Part shown: positions 1 to 8,166 of the stretch, one piece after another
How positions within the stretch are numbered: the first letter of the stretch is position 1
How the letters are laid out: each line of letters opens with the position of its first letter
Source of the DNA: UBA7328 sp002471345
Lineage (GTDB): Bacteria > Bacteroidota > Bacteroidia > Chitinophagales > Saprospiraceae
Assembly: GCA_964011275.1 (NCBI GenBank)
Contig: CAXGOB010000040.1
Span: 1-45,642 of the forward strand
Reading direction: 5' to 3'
Length of the DNA stretch: 45,642 nucleotides
The notes under the pieces: model-generated
Told to the model about the DNA's origin: nothing
Database searches by the model: none
The model's input: the letters and a program-made list of their open reading frames with translations, nothing else
Translations under genes and position numbers: made by a program

Positions 1-83
1 TTGTGTATATTGGATACGTCGTAATACACACATATATTATCTCAAGGTAAAATTACTATGCGCCTATTTCGGATTGCACCCTA

Positions 84-974
84 CTACTTGTTGTCGATTG
101 AGTTTAACCGTTTTGATAAATTATTAATCTGTTGCTGTTGCTCTTTCATTGCTTCAATAAGTACAGGAACTAAACCTGTGTAATTCACAGACAAGTAGCC
201 TTCTTTATTTGATCCTACAAGCTCAGGGAAAATCTTTTGGATATCTTGAGCGATAACACCAATCTCTCTTTTTTCAGAATCTTTAATATTCTTTCTTTTA
301 TACTTATTTCCTTGCAATGAAAGTACTTGTGGTAATACTCCTGATAACTCTTCGATGTCAGATTTTAAATTGATATCACTAGTCACTTCATATGTTCCGT
401 TGATGATTATCAAATTATTATCAAATTCTCCATAAATCAAAGGACTCGCAGTATCTGAGTTGTCAATATAAAGCTTGTTAGATCCGGTTTCGTGCCGACC
501 AGCTCGGTAACCTATGTATACACCACCATCACCAAAAATATTTTCTCCTGCATGTCGTCCAATTGCGGTATTATTATTTCGCACAATATTCCCATATAAA
601 GAATCCTCTCCAACAGCTGTATTGTATGAGCCAGTTGATAATCTGCGCATTGCTGATTGACCAACTGCTGTATTACGCTCTCCACTTTTAAGTTCAAGTA
701 ATGTTGACTCTCCAACAGCTACATTTTGTTTACCTAAAAGTGAATCATTGAACATAGCATTGTGATCAATTGCTGTATTTTGATTATCTGCGTTTTCATC
801 TTCCCTACCTGTACCTTCGCCAATAAATATGGATCTTCCATTGTTTAAAAATTCAAATCGTTTACCTATCATTCTAAAATTCTCTACACCTTCAATTGTA
901 AAAACAATTATGTCCGCATCACTTGTCCTTTCTACTTCTATTTTGGTATCATTGTCAGTATCTTGAATTGATGT
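84..974 (-). pseudogene. 5'-truncated tail-fibre-like protein with S74 chaperone domain
   Basis: The longest ATG-started frame (872 down to 84, 262 aa) has about five head-type repeats of the form NTAVGxxAL, spaced roughly 20 residues apart. It ends in a peptidase S74 / endosialidase-chaperone domain (SDINLKSDIE, then EIGVIAQDIQ) and a short Gln-rich coiled coil. The same frame stays open upstream to a TAA at 975-977. The upstream codons read DTDNDTKIEVE, matching the DADGDTKIQVEE-like segment that precedes these repeats in Bacteroidota homologues, but no ATG, GTG or TTG lies there. Full-length relatives are much longer and carry a signal peptide. What is seen is therefore a C-terminal remnant that has lost its secretion signal and most of its head. 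Family assignment is firm; pseudogene status is likely, unless a non-standard start is used. Confidence 0.8.
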
Positions 975-1001
975 TTATTGATAACAATATTTTTAAGTGT
1001 C

Positions 1002-1022
1002 GTTAAGCACAGGTTAAGCACA
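1002..1022. repeat. Short direct repeat GTTAAGCACA x2
   Basis: The 10-base unit GTTAAGCACA occurs at 1002-1011 and again at 1013-1022 with one base between copies. It lies between the truncated S74 fragment and the terminator of the metal cluster. It could be a chance duplication, a protein-binding site or a scar at a rearrangement junction. Nothing else in the sequence decides among these. Confidence 0.4.
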
Positions 1023-1055
1023 AATCAACTCAGGAAACCTATAAAAAACACATAA

Positions 1056-1091
1056 AATAAAAAAGACCAGTTCACTTAAGAACTAGTCTTT
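1056..1091 (-). terminator. Intrinsic terminator after the metal cluster
   Basis: Read on the minus strand, AAAGACTAGTTC (1091-1080) pairs with GAACTGGTCTTT (1073-1062) around a six-base loop, with one G-U wobble. A T-rich tract follows. On the plus strand the wobble becomes an A-C mismatch, so the hairpin is best suited to minus-strand transcripts. It lies about 40 bases past the stop of the NHL-repeat gene and probably ends the 3982-1128 transcription unit. Confidence 0.75.
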
Positions 1092-1127
1092 AATCTCTTA
1101 AAATTTAGTCTTTCTCTATCTTGAAAA

Positions 1128-1937
1128 TTAAGAAATATACTTTCCTTGATAATTAATGACTAGTAACTCTTCTTCATGAAGAAATACATCTGTAGGCTTA
1201 TCTAGTCCTGTTTCTATGGTTTCTATAACATTGCCTTCATGATCAAATATGAAAACTCTGCTATTTTCAAAATCTGTAATATAGACTTCATCTGTAGTAA
1301 CATAAATACCAGTTGCCGCATTCATGCCTAGCTCATCACCAAAGGTCAGTAATTGTTTTCCTTTCAAATCAAAAACTTGAATCCGGTTATTGTATGCATC
1401 AGCTACCCAAAGCTTTTCATTTTCTATTAGTATGTCTGTGGGATAATGCATTTCTCTATTTGCTTTACCTTTTCCTCCAAAAGAATTCCAATTAGATCCA
1501 TCAAAGGTGATGATTTGATGATTATAGAAATCTGCAATAGCAGTAAACCCATCTACTACATCTACACCACCTGGGCCTTCGAGTTCAATTTCAGAAGTCA
1601 AGGTATCTACATTTGAATCTCCAAATTTATAAATCTGGTCAGCACCATATGAAGGCACTTACATATTGTCCATTCTGCTGATAATGTGCATAGGTCGCTG
1701 AATGGGTCCTACCTCTCTCGTCACCTTTCCTTCCTCATTAATGACAACTAAACGGTTGTTATCACCGTCACTGAGCCACATTTCATTATTTCAATGGGTG
1801 ATTCCTTTAGGAGCTACTCCATCTAACAAAATCGTTTCTTTCGGTTGCCATCCTTTTTCGCTACAGGATGCAAAAACAACAATTAAAGCAATAAGGATCC
1901 CATAGGTCAATAAGTTTTTACACAGTCCTCCTCCCAT
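1128..1937 (-). pseudogene. NHL-repeat lipoprotein gene with two in-frame stops
   Basis: The frame opens with an ATG at 1937-1935 that shares one base with the stop of the upstream HMA gene, implying translational coupling. It begins with a lipoprotein signal (IVVFASC lipobox) and continues through NHL-type beta-propeller repeats (WLSDGDNNRLVVI; LWVADAYNNRIQVFD). Two stops interrupt the same frame: TGA at 1793-1791, after KGITH, and TAA at 1661-1659, after MDNM. The sequence on both sides of each stop continues the propeller pattern, so these are point nonsense changes and not gene ends. A GTG at 1658 leaves a 176-aa internal frame with no signal. Intact relatives are surface or periplasmic propellers of unknown ligand. 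The product as written cannot be made without readthrough. Confidence 0.75.
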
Positions 1938-2587
1938 TATTTCTCACGCTTTATACGTTCATAAAGACAACATGCCGGCAAGTTTTCATACACCTCATCA
2001 TCAGCACTGATGTTTCTTGTATCATGTCCCATGGCTACAACTGCTTTTTCTACATCATCTTTAGAGCATAAAGACTTGTCATATGAAAAGGACATTATTT
2101 TAGATTTCTCATCCCAATCTGCTTCCACAATACCTTCTATTCTCCGGGCAGCTTTCGAAATACGAGCACGACACATCTTGCAGGTGCCTTCTACAAAAAT
2201 AGTAGTCTTCACTACCCTATTCCTGTCTACTTTATCTGACACGGCCACAGACTCCCCAATTTGAACAGATCCATCAGCTCTAGTTACTTTAGAAGATATT
2301 GCAGTATACCCTGCTTTATCTACTTTGTTTTCTACCTCCTCAAGTGAAAGCTCTTTGTCTGAAGGTGATGTAAATGAGAAATCACCTGACTCCATATCAA
2401 TTTTGATATTCTTTATGCCTTTAAATTCCTTGATCTTTTTCTCCAATCCATAAGCGCAAAATGGACAACCTAGTCCATCTACTTGTACTTCAAATAGATC
2501 TTTATCCTTTTTCTTTTGAGCCATTACTGGCTGAGCAAAGACACTTCCTAGAAATGTGATTGTTAATACTTTTATGATGTTTTTCAT
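1937..2587 (-). CDS. Exported protein with two heavy-metal-associated (HMA) domains
   Basis: This is a 216-aa protein with a signal peptide (about residues 1-23, ending VMAQ). It has two ferredoxin-fold HMA domains, each with a metal-binding CxxC: GLGCPFC (C41, C44) and EGTCKMC (C136, C139). The second domain ends in GHDT and a C-terminal LPACCLY segment, a double-Cys tail I recall from Bacteroidota relatives. It is predicted to bind soft metals such as Cu(I) or Hg(II) in the periplasm and to act as a metallochaperone or scavenger. It sits between an outer-membrane protein gene and the NHL gene, whose start overlaps its stop. No P-type ATPase lies nearby, so the transport partner is not visible. 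The domain call is strong; the metal is inferred. Confidence 0.9.
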   Translation of the reverse strand: MKNIIKVLTITFLGSVFAQPVMAQKKKDKDLFEVQVDGLGCPFCAYGLEKKIKEFKGIKNIKIDMESGDFSFTSPSDKELSLEEVENKVDKAGYTAISSKVTRADGSVQIGESVAVSDKVDRNRVVKTTIFVEGTCKMCRARISKAARRIEGIVEADWDEKSKIMSFSYDKSLCSKDDVEKAVVAMGHDTRNISADDEVYENLPACCLYERIKREK

Positions 2588-2660
2588 TATATAATTCTTT
2601 TTATGATTAATAGATAGAAGTCACATATTTGGACTTCTCCTTCATTTTATATTGTAATGG

Positions 2661-3448
2661 TTAAAATATATATCTAGTTTCTAAAAGAATATTCGAGTTT
2701 AAAACAAACTGATCTTTATTCTTCTGATAAAGTGGTAACTGAACTGCCATTTCCAAAGTCAATCTCCCTTTAGCATATTGAATGCCTTGAGCAAAAAGTA
2801 CCTCAAAAGCATCAGTGTTTGGCTGCCAATTATTTGCGTATTCAAAGTATAAGTTAATTTGTTTCACTGGATAAACAGGCTTCAATAATGGTAACCCTAC
2901 TCCAACTTTCATTCTCATTTCATCAAAATCTCCACCAGGCACGATGTTATATCCCAGCTCTGTAGAAATCCCATATTTTATGCTTTCGTAACCAGACACC
3001 CATCCTATGTAACTTTGAAACTTTCCGCTACTTATTTCTACAGGCCCAAGCTCATATCCAATGGGAAAATTATGAAAGGTTTTCGCCACCATTCTAAATG
3101 TCTTAGCCTTTCCGTCTTTTCTGTAAAACTGATATTTAGCTAACAGCCCAATATCTCCTATTCTTCCTCCATTTTCTCTGTCCCTTCAACTTTGAAATTG
3201 TAGGTAGTCCATGGAATATGAATGGCTATAAGAGAATTAGAAGATTGGAGATAATGTATCATTACTGGTATCCTTCCAAAAGAACCGTCATCGGTATTCC
3301 TTATTTCTGTAAGTGTCTTTATTATAACAGAATTTCCGCCTAGCATTATAGGTTTGTCAGCGGTAATGGGAGGGCCTTGTGCTTGAATTTTTATCAGTGC
3401 AAATGTGCACATGACTACAAGTAATATATTTTTCATTTTAATATTCAT
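2661..3448 (-). pseudogene. Frameshifted outer-membrane beta-barrel (transporter-like) of the metal cluster
   Basis: Two adjoining frames form one protein. The first (3448-3158) has a signal peptide (IKIQAQ) and the segment TADKPIMLGG, and ends prematurely at VEGTEKMEEE. The second carries the rest; its sequence starts before its first ATG, with ENGGRIGDIGLL just upstream in frame, and ends in a barrel-like ETRYIF. The switch falls near the AAAA run at 3175-3172, where one added A would restore a single frame of roughly 260 aa. Intact relatives are exported barrels of the Phenol_MetA_deg-like transporter type that often sit with HMA and HYC_CC_PP genes. The substrate is unknown. Either the gene is inactivated or the run was mis-sequenced. 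Confidence 0.75.
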
Positions 3449-3514
3449 GATTGTTTAGAAATAAAACCTAGAGCATTCAATAGAGAATACTACTACTTAA
3501 TAATCATGAAAGTC

Positions 3515-3982
3515 CTAACATAGGAAGGATTGGAAGGCAATTCTCATTTCATTGCCGTATAGAGTGTTATGGTTATTTATATCTGGAGGATGGCTTTGAG
3601 ACAAAGAATACACATCTTCTGTGACAGCAATAAAAAGTGAAAGAGAAATAATAATAGGGGCAACATCCTCAACTCCCTGATTATCGAGCCCTTGTAGAAC
3701 TATTGGAGCGTCATAATCCATTTTTCGGGACACTCTTTCGTTCTTGCAGCAGTTATCATCTTTTTCTAAATCACAACTTTTTTCAGAATCATCTATGACT
3801 TTATTAGTACTATGACATGAAGGATTGGTCTTCATTTTATGACAACTTTTTGCTGCTCCAAAAAGAGCCATACTCTTAAAGTGTCCTTTGCAAAAATGAA
3901 GATCAGCGCTAAATCCTACACTGGTAAATCCAATGAGAATTGCTAATCCTAATGATATGACTCTTTTGATTATTTGTGACAT
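3515..3982 (-). CDS. HYC_CC_PP family exported protein
   Basis: This 155-aa protein has an N-terminal signal or membrane segment (residues 5-25). It shows the three landmarks that name the family: an HFC triplet (29-31), paired cysteines (78-79) and HPP (131-133), plus the typical ending FQSFLC. Further Cys and His residues between 45 and 80 (SCHKMK, SCHST) give it a metal-binding look. The family is restricted to Bacteroidota and has no established biochemical role. Its repeated placement beside HMA and outer-membrane proteins, as here, points to copper or other soft-metal handling. It is the first gene of the minus-strand metal cluster. An imperfect -7-like box (TATTCTTG, 4022-4015) lies upstream. 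Family call strong; function inferred. Confidence 0.88.
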   Translation of the reverse strand: MSQIIKRVISLGLAILIGFTSVGFSADLHFCKGHFKSMALFGAAKSCHKMKTNPSCHSTNKVIDDSEKSCDLEKDDNCCKNERVSRKMDYDAPIVLQGLDNQGVEDVAPIIISLSLFIAVTEDVYSLSQSHPPDINNHNTLYGNEMRIAFQSFLC

Positions 3983-4037
3983 TTATCCTCCGTCATCTCT
4001 CAACGAAATTAATGCAAGAATAGTTTGATTTAAATTG

Positions 4038-4070
4038 AAAAGCCGAAGAATTTCAAATTCTCCGGCTTTT
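4038..4070 (-). terminator. Intrinsic terminator after the DUF2911 gene
   Basis: The inverted repeat AAAAGCCG...CGGCTTTT (4038-4045 with 4063-4070) extends inward through AGAATTT and AAATTCT, with one position that is G-U on the minus strand and mismatched on the plus strand. It lies about 30 bases beyond the stop of the gene ending at 4101 and just before the metal cluster, so it separates the two units. Confidence 0.75.
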
Positions 4071-4100
4071 CATTATTAGGTTATAGCTGACAGCAAAATA

Positions 4101-4949
4101 TTACATATTCCACTTAGCAATGTTGTCTTTATTCATTTTTACATAATCCGCATTCCCCGCTTTCTCTGCTAGTTCTAGTGAATGCTTAGCTACTTTTATT
4201 GCTTCGGCATTACGACCTAAAGAAGCTAAAATTTCAGCTTCCCATTTTTTCTGCCAAAATCTTGGCTCTCCTTGGCTAGTAGCTTTTTGAACATACTTTA
4301 GCGCCTTGTCTTTATCTCTTCCAGAATTGTACAAATAGATTCCAGCAGCATAATAATCATTTGCTGATGGACCTGCAAGTACCCTGTCAATGTTTGCCAT
4401 TACCGCTTTATCGGTATGAACACCGACTTTTACTGGTACTAAGACATTGTCCCAAATCAATTCTAAAACAGCTCCATCAGCCTCTAAATTAGCTAATGTG
4501 ATGAAGAAGTTTTCTACTGAGAATGGAAGAGTTTGAGGAGTAACTGTAACTTTAGCTGCAGGTGTCTTATCCGTATAAGATCCAGCATTTGAGCTTTCAT
4601 GCTTATGAAAAAGAACATCCCATGAAGCAGCATCGGGCACTGTCGTAATAGCATATGCACCAGCTTCAAGAGCCTGGCCTTCTACAGTTACATCTTCACT
4701 AAAAGTTATTTTGGTTGCTTGATTAGCACCAGTTCTCCACACTTTGCCAAAAGGAACAAGTCCATCAGCAGAGAAAACGTCTCTTTCTCTTACTCCAGGT
4801 CTAGAGTATTCAAGTGATACTTCAGTAAGACCTACCATCTGAGTCATAGTAGCTTTAGGGCTTGGAGCAGGAGTGCTAATTTGACCATTTAGGTTATTAG
4901 CAAATAAAACAGTCATTGATAAGACTGAAATAGTAAACAAGTTTTTCAT
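4101..4949 (-). CDS. DUF2911 domain exported protein
   Basis: This 282-aa protein has a signal peptide (MKNLFTISVLSMTVLFANN, cleaved near NGQ). A DUF2911 domain occupies roughly residues 25-175, recognised by SPKATMTQMVG, EYSRPGVRERD and VWRTGANQATKI. The C-terminal third is alpha-helical and TPR-like (DYYAAGIYLYNSGRD; AEILASLGRNAEAIKVA). The family is common and often multicopy in Bacteroidota. It is periplasmic and has no known activity. The gene stands alone between its own terminator at 4038-4070 and the next gene upstream, 110 bases away. The start is the ATG that gives a standard signal peptide. Confidence 0.9.
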   Translation of the reverse strand: MKNLFTISVLSMTVLFANNLNGQISTPAPSPKATMTQMVGLTEVSLEYSRPGVRERDVFSADGLVPFGKVWRTGANQATKITFSEDVTVEGQALEAGAYAITTVPDAASWDVLFHKHESSNAGSYTDKTPAAKVTVTPQTLPFSVENFFITLANLEADGAVLELIWDNVLVPVKVGVHTDKAVMANIDRVLAGPSANDYYAAGIYLYNSGRDKDKALKYVQKATSQGEPRFWQKKWEAEILASLGRNAEAIKVAKHSLELAEKAGNADYVKMNKDNIAKWNM

Positions 4950-5059
4950 TAAAGAATTTTTGGTAAATTAATCAGATCAATAAACGTAACAAAGGAAGTT
5001 TTATGATGAGAGTTTACTGATTATTCTAAAAAATTCTAAAAAATGATGAAAAGTCTGGC

Positions 5060-5668
5060 TTACTTCTCTTGTATTATCCTGTCCTTTAGGTGAATAAATT
5101 CTTCATTAGTTATCACTTTAGCTTTACGAAGCTGCTCGTACTCATGTAATCTTGCCGCTAGATCTGGGTTCATATCCGAGGTCTTTGATTCTGACTCTGA
5201 TGCAGACTTATCAGCTTTATCTTTCTTCATTTTGCTCGCTACATCTTTTCCTTTCTCAAATTTTTCGTCATAATACTTTTTAAGGCTAGCCAAGTCGAAG
5301 TCTAAAAATGTACCTCCAGTTTCGAAGTGTTTTTTGAAGACTTCACCAACGGCATAGGTACTAGCTGCAGATAACACTGATGTAGTCAATCCACCAAAAA
5401 AAGTACCTATTCCAGGAATTGCTTTGACCAAACTACCACCCAACCGTGCAAAACTTGCCCCTGTCAAAGCCGTAATTAAAGCTTTACCATCAGATTCCTT
5501 ATAATCTATGCCAAATGCCCTACTAATCTGTCGAACCATCGCTATTTGGATAGCGCTAACTGCGAGAATATCTACCATAGGAATAGGAATCATTCCTGCT
5601 CCTAATGTGATCAACATTTTTTCTCTAATTATAGAGTCAATTAAATCTTTATTTGCTGTTATTTCCAT
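5060..5668 (-). CDS. YcjF/DUF697-like membrane protein with C-terminal SHOCT-like segment
   Basis: The 202-aa product has an N-terminal DUF697 (YcjF) region, residues 5-125, with conserved hydrophobic helices (AGMIPIPMVDILAVSAIQ; AIPGIGTFFGGL). A charged linker rich in Lys, Ser and Asp follows (145-165). The last 35 residues resemble the SHOCT motif (LAARLHEYEQLRKAKVITNEEF), a short helical module linked to oligomerisation. No GTPase domain is fused, unlike some family members. The role is unknown, possibly membrane stress or envelope maintenance. It stands alone with about 65 bases to the downstream end of the oxidoreductase gene. Domain recognition is good; function is not assigned. Confidence 0.8.
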   Translation of the reverse strand: MEITANKDLIDSIIREKMLITLGAGMIPIPMVDILAVSAIQIAMVRQISRAFGIDYKESDGKALITALTGASFARLGGSLVKAIPGIGTFFGGLTTSVLSAASTYAVGEVFKKHFETGGTFLDFDLASLKKYYDEKFEKGKDVASKMKKDKADKSASESESKTSDMNPDLAARLHEYEQLRKAKVITNEEFIHLKDRIIQEK

Positions 5669-5734
5669 AGGCCTAATATCAATTCATTTTTTGGAAAATG
5701 TTTGAAATTTAGATAAAGCAATAGCTAAATTCTA

Positions 5735-6784
5735 TTAAAATAGATGCCTATTAATATCCACATCATTTAATATTTGGTCACCTTTTAAAATATGCTTAAC
5801 AAGCATTTTGCTGAAATAAGGTGCTAGTGATGCACCTTTTGTTCCGAGGCCATTAAAAAGGAATATGTTTTTGAGACTGGGGTGTGCGCCTAAGATCGGT
5901 CTTCTTTGCTTAGTGGATGGTCTTACAGCAGTCCATTCTTGCATGATTCTATAATTACCTTTGACACAAGCTGTAATAAAGTCATGTAGTTCGTTTCTTT
6001 TTTTTGCATTTGGCAAATTGTTGTCTACCCCATTTTCATTAGTGCTTCCTATCCAATAACCTCCTTTACTATATGGCAATATAAATTTTTGATTTTTGAT
6101 AATATCCTCAAGATTATAATCCTCTAAATCAGCAATGATCACTTCTCCTTTTGTCGGATCAAAAGGTAGCTTTTTGAAAAAGGGATTATTGATGACTTTC
6201 CAGCCCTCGGCAAAAATTGCATGCTTCGTTTTATAGTTTTTTATTGAAATGATATCTTCTATGTGTATATCTGAATCTAAAACTCTTTCTTGTATAAAGA
6301 CACCTCTATTTTTTAGCTCCTTTCTAGCATTTAGTATCAATCCAGGAATATCGACTTGGTAACTATTTCTTACTTCGCCAAAAACAACTTTATTGTTGAA
6401 TGCTTGAGTATAGACTTTATCTTTTATAATCTTTCCAAAAAAATCCTTGTAATCCTGTTTTCCAGATTGACCAGACCAAAGGTTTTCTTCTAATACATTT
6501 GATAATGCCCTTAGAACTCTTTTTGGTTTTATTACTTCAATACCCCAACGTCTTTCCATAAGACGATAAAAATGAAGCGCTTCCGAAAGTAATTGATCAA
6601 ACATCCAACTTTTGACATATCTCCTTCCAGTTATTGGATTTATTATTCCTGAACTTACAAGTGAAGCTGTCTGTTCTTTGGCTTCATCTATTACTAACAC
6701 AGATTTCCCTGCATCCAATAATCTTATAGCCAATGATGTACCAGCTAACCCCTGCCCTACTATTATAAAATCAACTGGTTTCAT
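5735..6784 (-). CDS. FAD-dependent oxidoreductase (DadA/ThiO-like)
   Basis: This 349-aa protein begins with a Rossmann dinucleotide-binding motif (IIVGQGLAGTSLA, residues 7-19) and an acidic residue at the end of beta-2 (VIDEAKEQ), the pattern of FAD-binding D-amino-acid or glycine oxidase-type flavoproteins. The C-terminal part has the family's second FAD contact (GLGTKGASLAPYFS). SGIINPITGRRYVKSW is typical of the Bacteroidota subgroup. The substrate cannot be read from sequence; an amine or amino acid is most likely. Its ATG directly abuts the photolyase stop with no intervening base, so the two are almost certainly co-transcribed and perhaps translationally coupled. A link to photolyase flavin supply is conceivable but unsupported. 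Confidence 0.85.
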   Translation of the reverse strand: MKPVDFIIVGQGLAGTSLAIRLLDAGKSVLVIDEAKEQTASLVSSGIINPITGRRYVKSWMFDQLLSEALHFYRLMERRWGIEVIKPKRVLRALSNVLEENLWSGQSGKQDYKDFFGKIIKDKVYTQAFNNKVVFGEVRNSYQVDIPGLILNARKELKNRGVFIQERVLDSDIHIEDIISIKNYKTKHAIFAEGWKVINNPFFKKLPFDPTKGEVIIADLEDYNLEDIIKNQKFILPYSKGGYWIGSTNENGVDNNLPNAKKRNELHDFITACVKGNYRIMQEWTAVRPSTKQRRPILGAHPSLKNIFLFNGLGTKGASLAPYFSKMLVKHILKGDQILNDVDINRHLF

Positions 6785-8098
6785 CTATCTATTTAATGCA
6801 CTTTTGTATCGTTCTAGACATCGTAATCTTGCGGTTTTATGATCAACGATAGGTTTTACATAATCAAAAGTATCAATTTCAGGCACCCACTTTTTTGTGT
6901 AATTTAAATCTTTATCAAATTTTTGAAGTTGAGAAGTAGGATTAAAAATTCTAAAATATGGCGCAGCATCAGTTCCGCATCCTGCAGCCCATTGCCATCC
7001 CCCATTATTAGATGCTAGGTCAAAATCAAATAGTTTTTGAGCAAAATATGCCTCGCCCCATTTATAATCAATCAATAAATGTTTAGTCAAAAAGCTAGAT
7101 GCCACCATTCTCACCCTGTTATGCATATTGCCTGTGGCATTCAACTCCCTCATTCCTGCATCTACCAGTGGGTATCCGGTTTGGCCATCACACCATTTAC
7201 GAAACATCTCTTCATCATTTTCCCACTCAATTTCTTCATATTTTATTCTAAAACAACTTTTTGCAACATGAGGAAAATTAGACAAGATTTGGCTATAAAA
7301 GTCTCTCCAGATTAATTCACTTAGAAATGTATCATTCAGTTTCTTCCCGATTTGAGCCAATCTTCTTATTCCTAATGTGCCAAACCTCAAATGAACACCT
7401 AGTTTTGAAGTGCCTCGAAATTGCCCGGGGAAATTTCTAGTGGTATCGTATTGAGAAATAATATCGTGATCCACATCTAGAGGGGAAGCGGTAATCTTGC
7501 TTTTTTCGAAATTCATTTCTGATAAACTTACAACGGATTGCGAATCCATTTTAAGGAAATGGTGGGCCCTTTCTTCACTTTTAACTACGCTGAGATCATC
7601 ATTTTTATTAATTTTTTGAAGCCATTTTTTTTTGTAAGGTGTAAATACAGTATAAGGTAGTCCATCATCCTTAGCCACTTCAGTTTTCTCATAAATAATA
7701 TGATCCTTAAAGTCACTAAACTGAACACCACTTTCTGATAAAAAAGATTTTACTTTTTGATCACGACTTATTGAGTATGGCTCATAATCCCTATTTGTGA
7801 ACACGGTTTCTACATTGTACTTTTTTACTAGAATTCTAAATACTTCTTCTGGGTCTGCATAAAAAGTCATAATGGATGATCCAAATGCATTCAAATCATG
7901 ATTGAGTGCATGTATGGTATTGTGGATAAAGGTCACTCTATGATCCTTTCGATCTTCTAGAATGTCAAGTATGTTCTTATCAAAGATGAAGATTGGAATT
8001 ACCTCTAAACCGGCTGACAAAGCCTGATATAATCCATTATTGTCAGAGAGGCGTAAGTCTCTTCTAAACCAAAAAATGTTAATCCTTTTACCATTCAT
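6785..8098 (-). CDS. phrB: Deoxyribodipyrimidine photolyase / cryptochrome family
   Basis: This 437-aa product has an N-terminal photolyase Rossmann domain (INIFWFRRDLRLSDN, residues 6-20) for an antenna chromophore. The C-terminal FAD-binding domain carries WRDFY, DAGMRELNATGNMHNRVRM and the hallmark GWQWAAGCGTDAAPYFRIFNP region. Length and motifs fit class I CPD photolyase; the Asn in MHNRVRM is the flavin-N5-proximal position in this class. It would repair UV pyrimidine dimers with blue light. It is the first gene of a two-gene unit with the FAD oxidoreductase. A -7 box TACCTTTG on the minus strand (8134-8127) overlaps the divergent promoter of the TPR lipoprotein gene. A signalling cryptochrome is possible but less likely. 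Confidence 0.92.
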   Translation of the reverse strand: MNGKRINIFWFRRDLRLSDNNGLYQALSAGLEVIPIFIFDKNILDILEDRKDHRVTFIHNTIHALNHDLNAFGSSIMTFYADPEEVFRILVKKYNVETVFTNRDYEPYSISRDQKVKSFLSESGVQFSDFKDHIIYEKTEVAKDDGLPYTVFTPYKKKWLQKINKNDDLSVVKSEERAHHFLKMDSQSVVSLSEMNFEKSKITASPLDVDHDIISQYDTTRNFPGQFRGTSKLGVHLRFGTLGIRRLAQIGKKLNDTFLSELIWRDFYSQILSNFPHVAKSCFRIKYEEIEWENDEEMFRKWCDGQTGYPLVDAGMRELNATGNMHNRVRMVASSFLTKHLLIDYKWGEAYFAQKLFDFDLASNNGGWQWAAGCGTDAAPYFRIFNPTSQLQKFDKDLNYTKKWVPEIDTFDYVKPIVDHKTARLRCLERYKSALNR

Positions 8099-8109
8099 CC
8101 TCTTCCAGA

Positions 8110-8140
8110 TTTGATTTGTGGGTACCCAAAGGTATATTTG
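8110..8140 (+). promoter_or_regulatory. Bacteroidota-type promoter of the TPR lipoprotein gene
   Basis: TTTG at 8110-8113 and TATATTTG at 8133-8140 are separated by 19 bases, a close fit to the phylum's -33 TTTG / -7 TAnnTTTG consensus. Transcription would start near 8147, about 20 bases before the ATG at 8167. The -7 box shares its first two bases with the opposing promoter of phrB. Confidence 0.65.
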
Positions 8141-8153
8141 TGACTTAAAGCAA
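8127..8153 (-). promoter_or_regulatory. Promoter of the photolyase unit, overlapping the divergent one
   Basis: On the minus strand TTG (8153-8151) precedes TACCTTTG (8134-8127), a perfect TAnnTTTG box, with a 16-base gap. A start near 8120 would leave a leader of about 20 bases before phrB at 8098. Because the two -7 boxes overlap, polymerase binding in one direction should exclude the other. Confidence 0.55.
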
Positions 8154-8166
8154 TTTATATCCTTGT

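Noticed and set aside
2010..2264. Plus-strand frame antisense to the HMA gene
   Set aside because: The minus-strand HMA product has clear domains and CxxC motifs; the plus frame has none.
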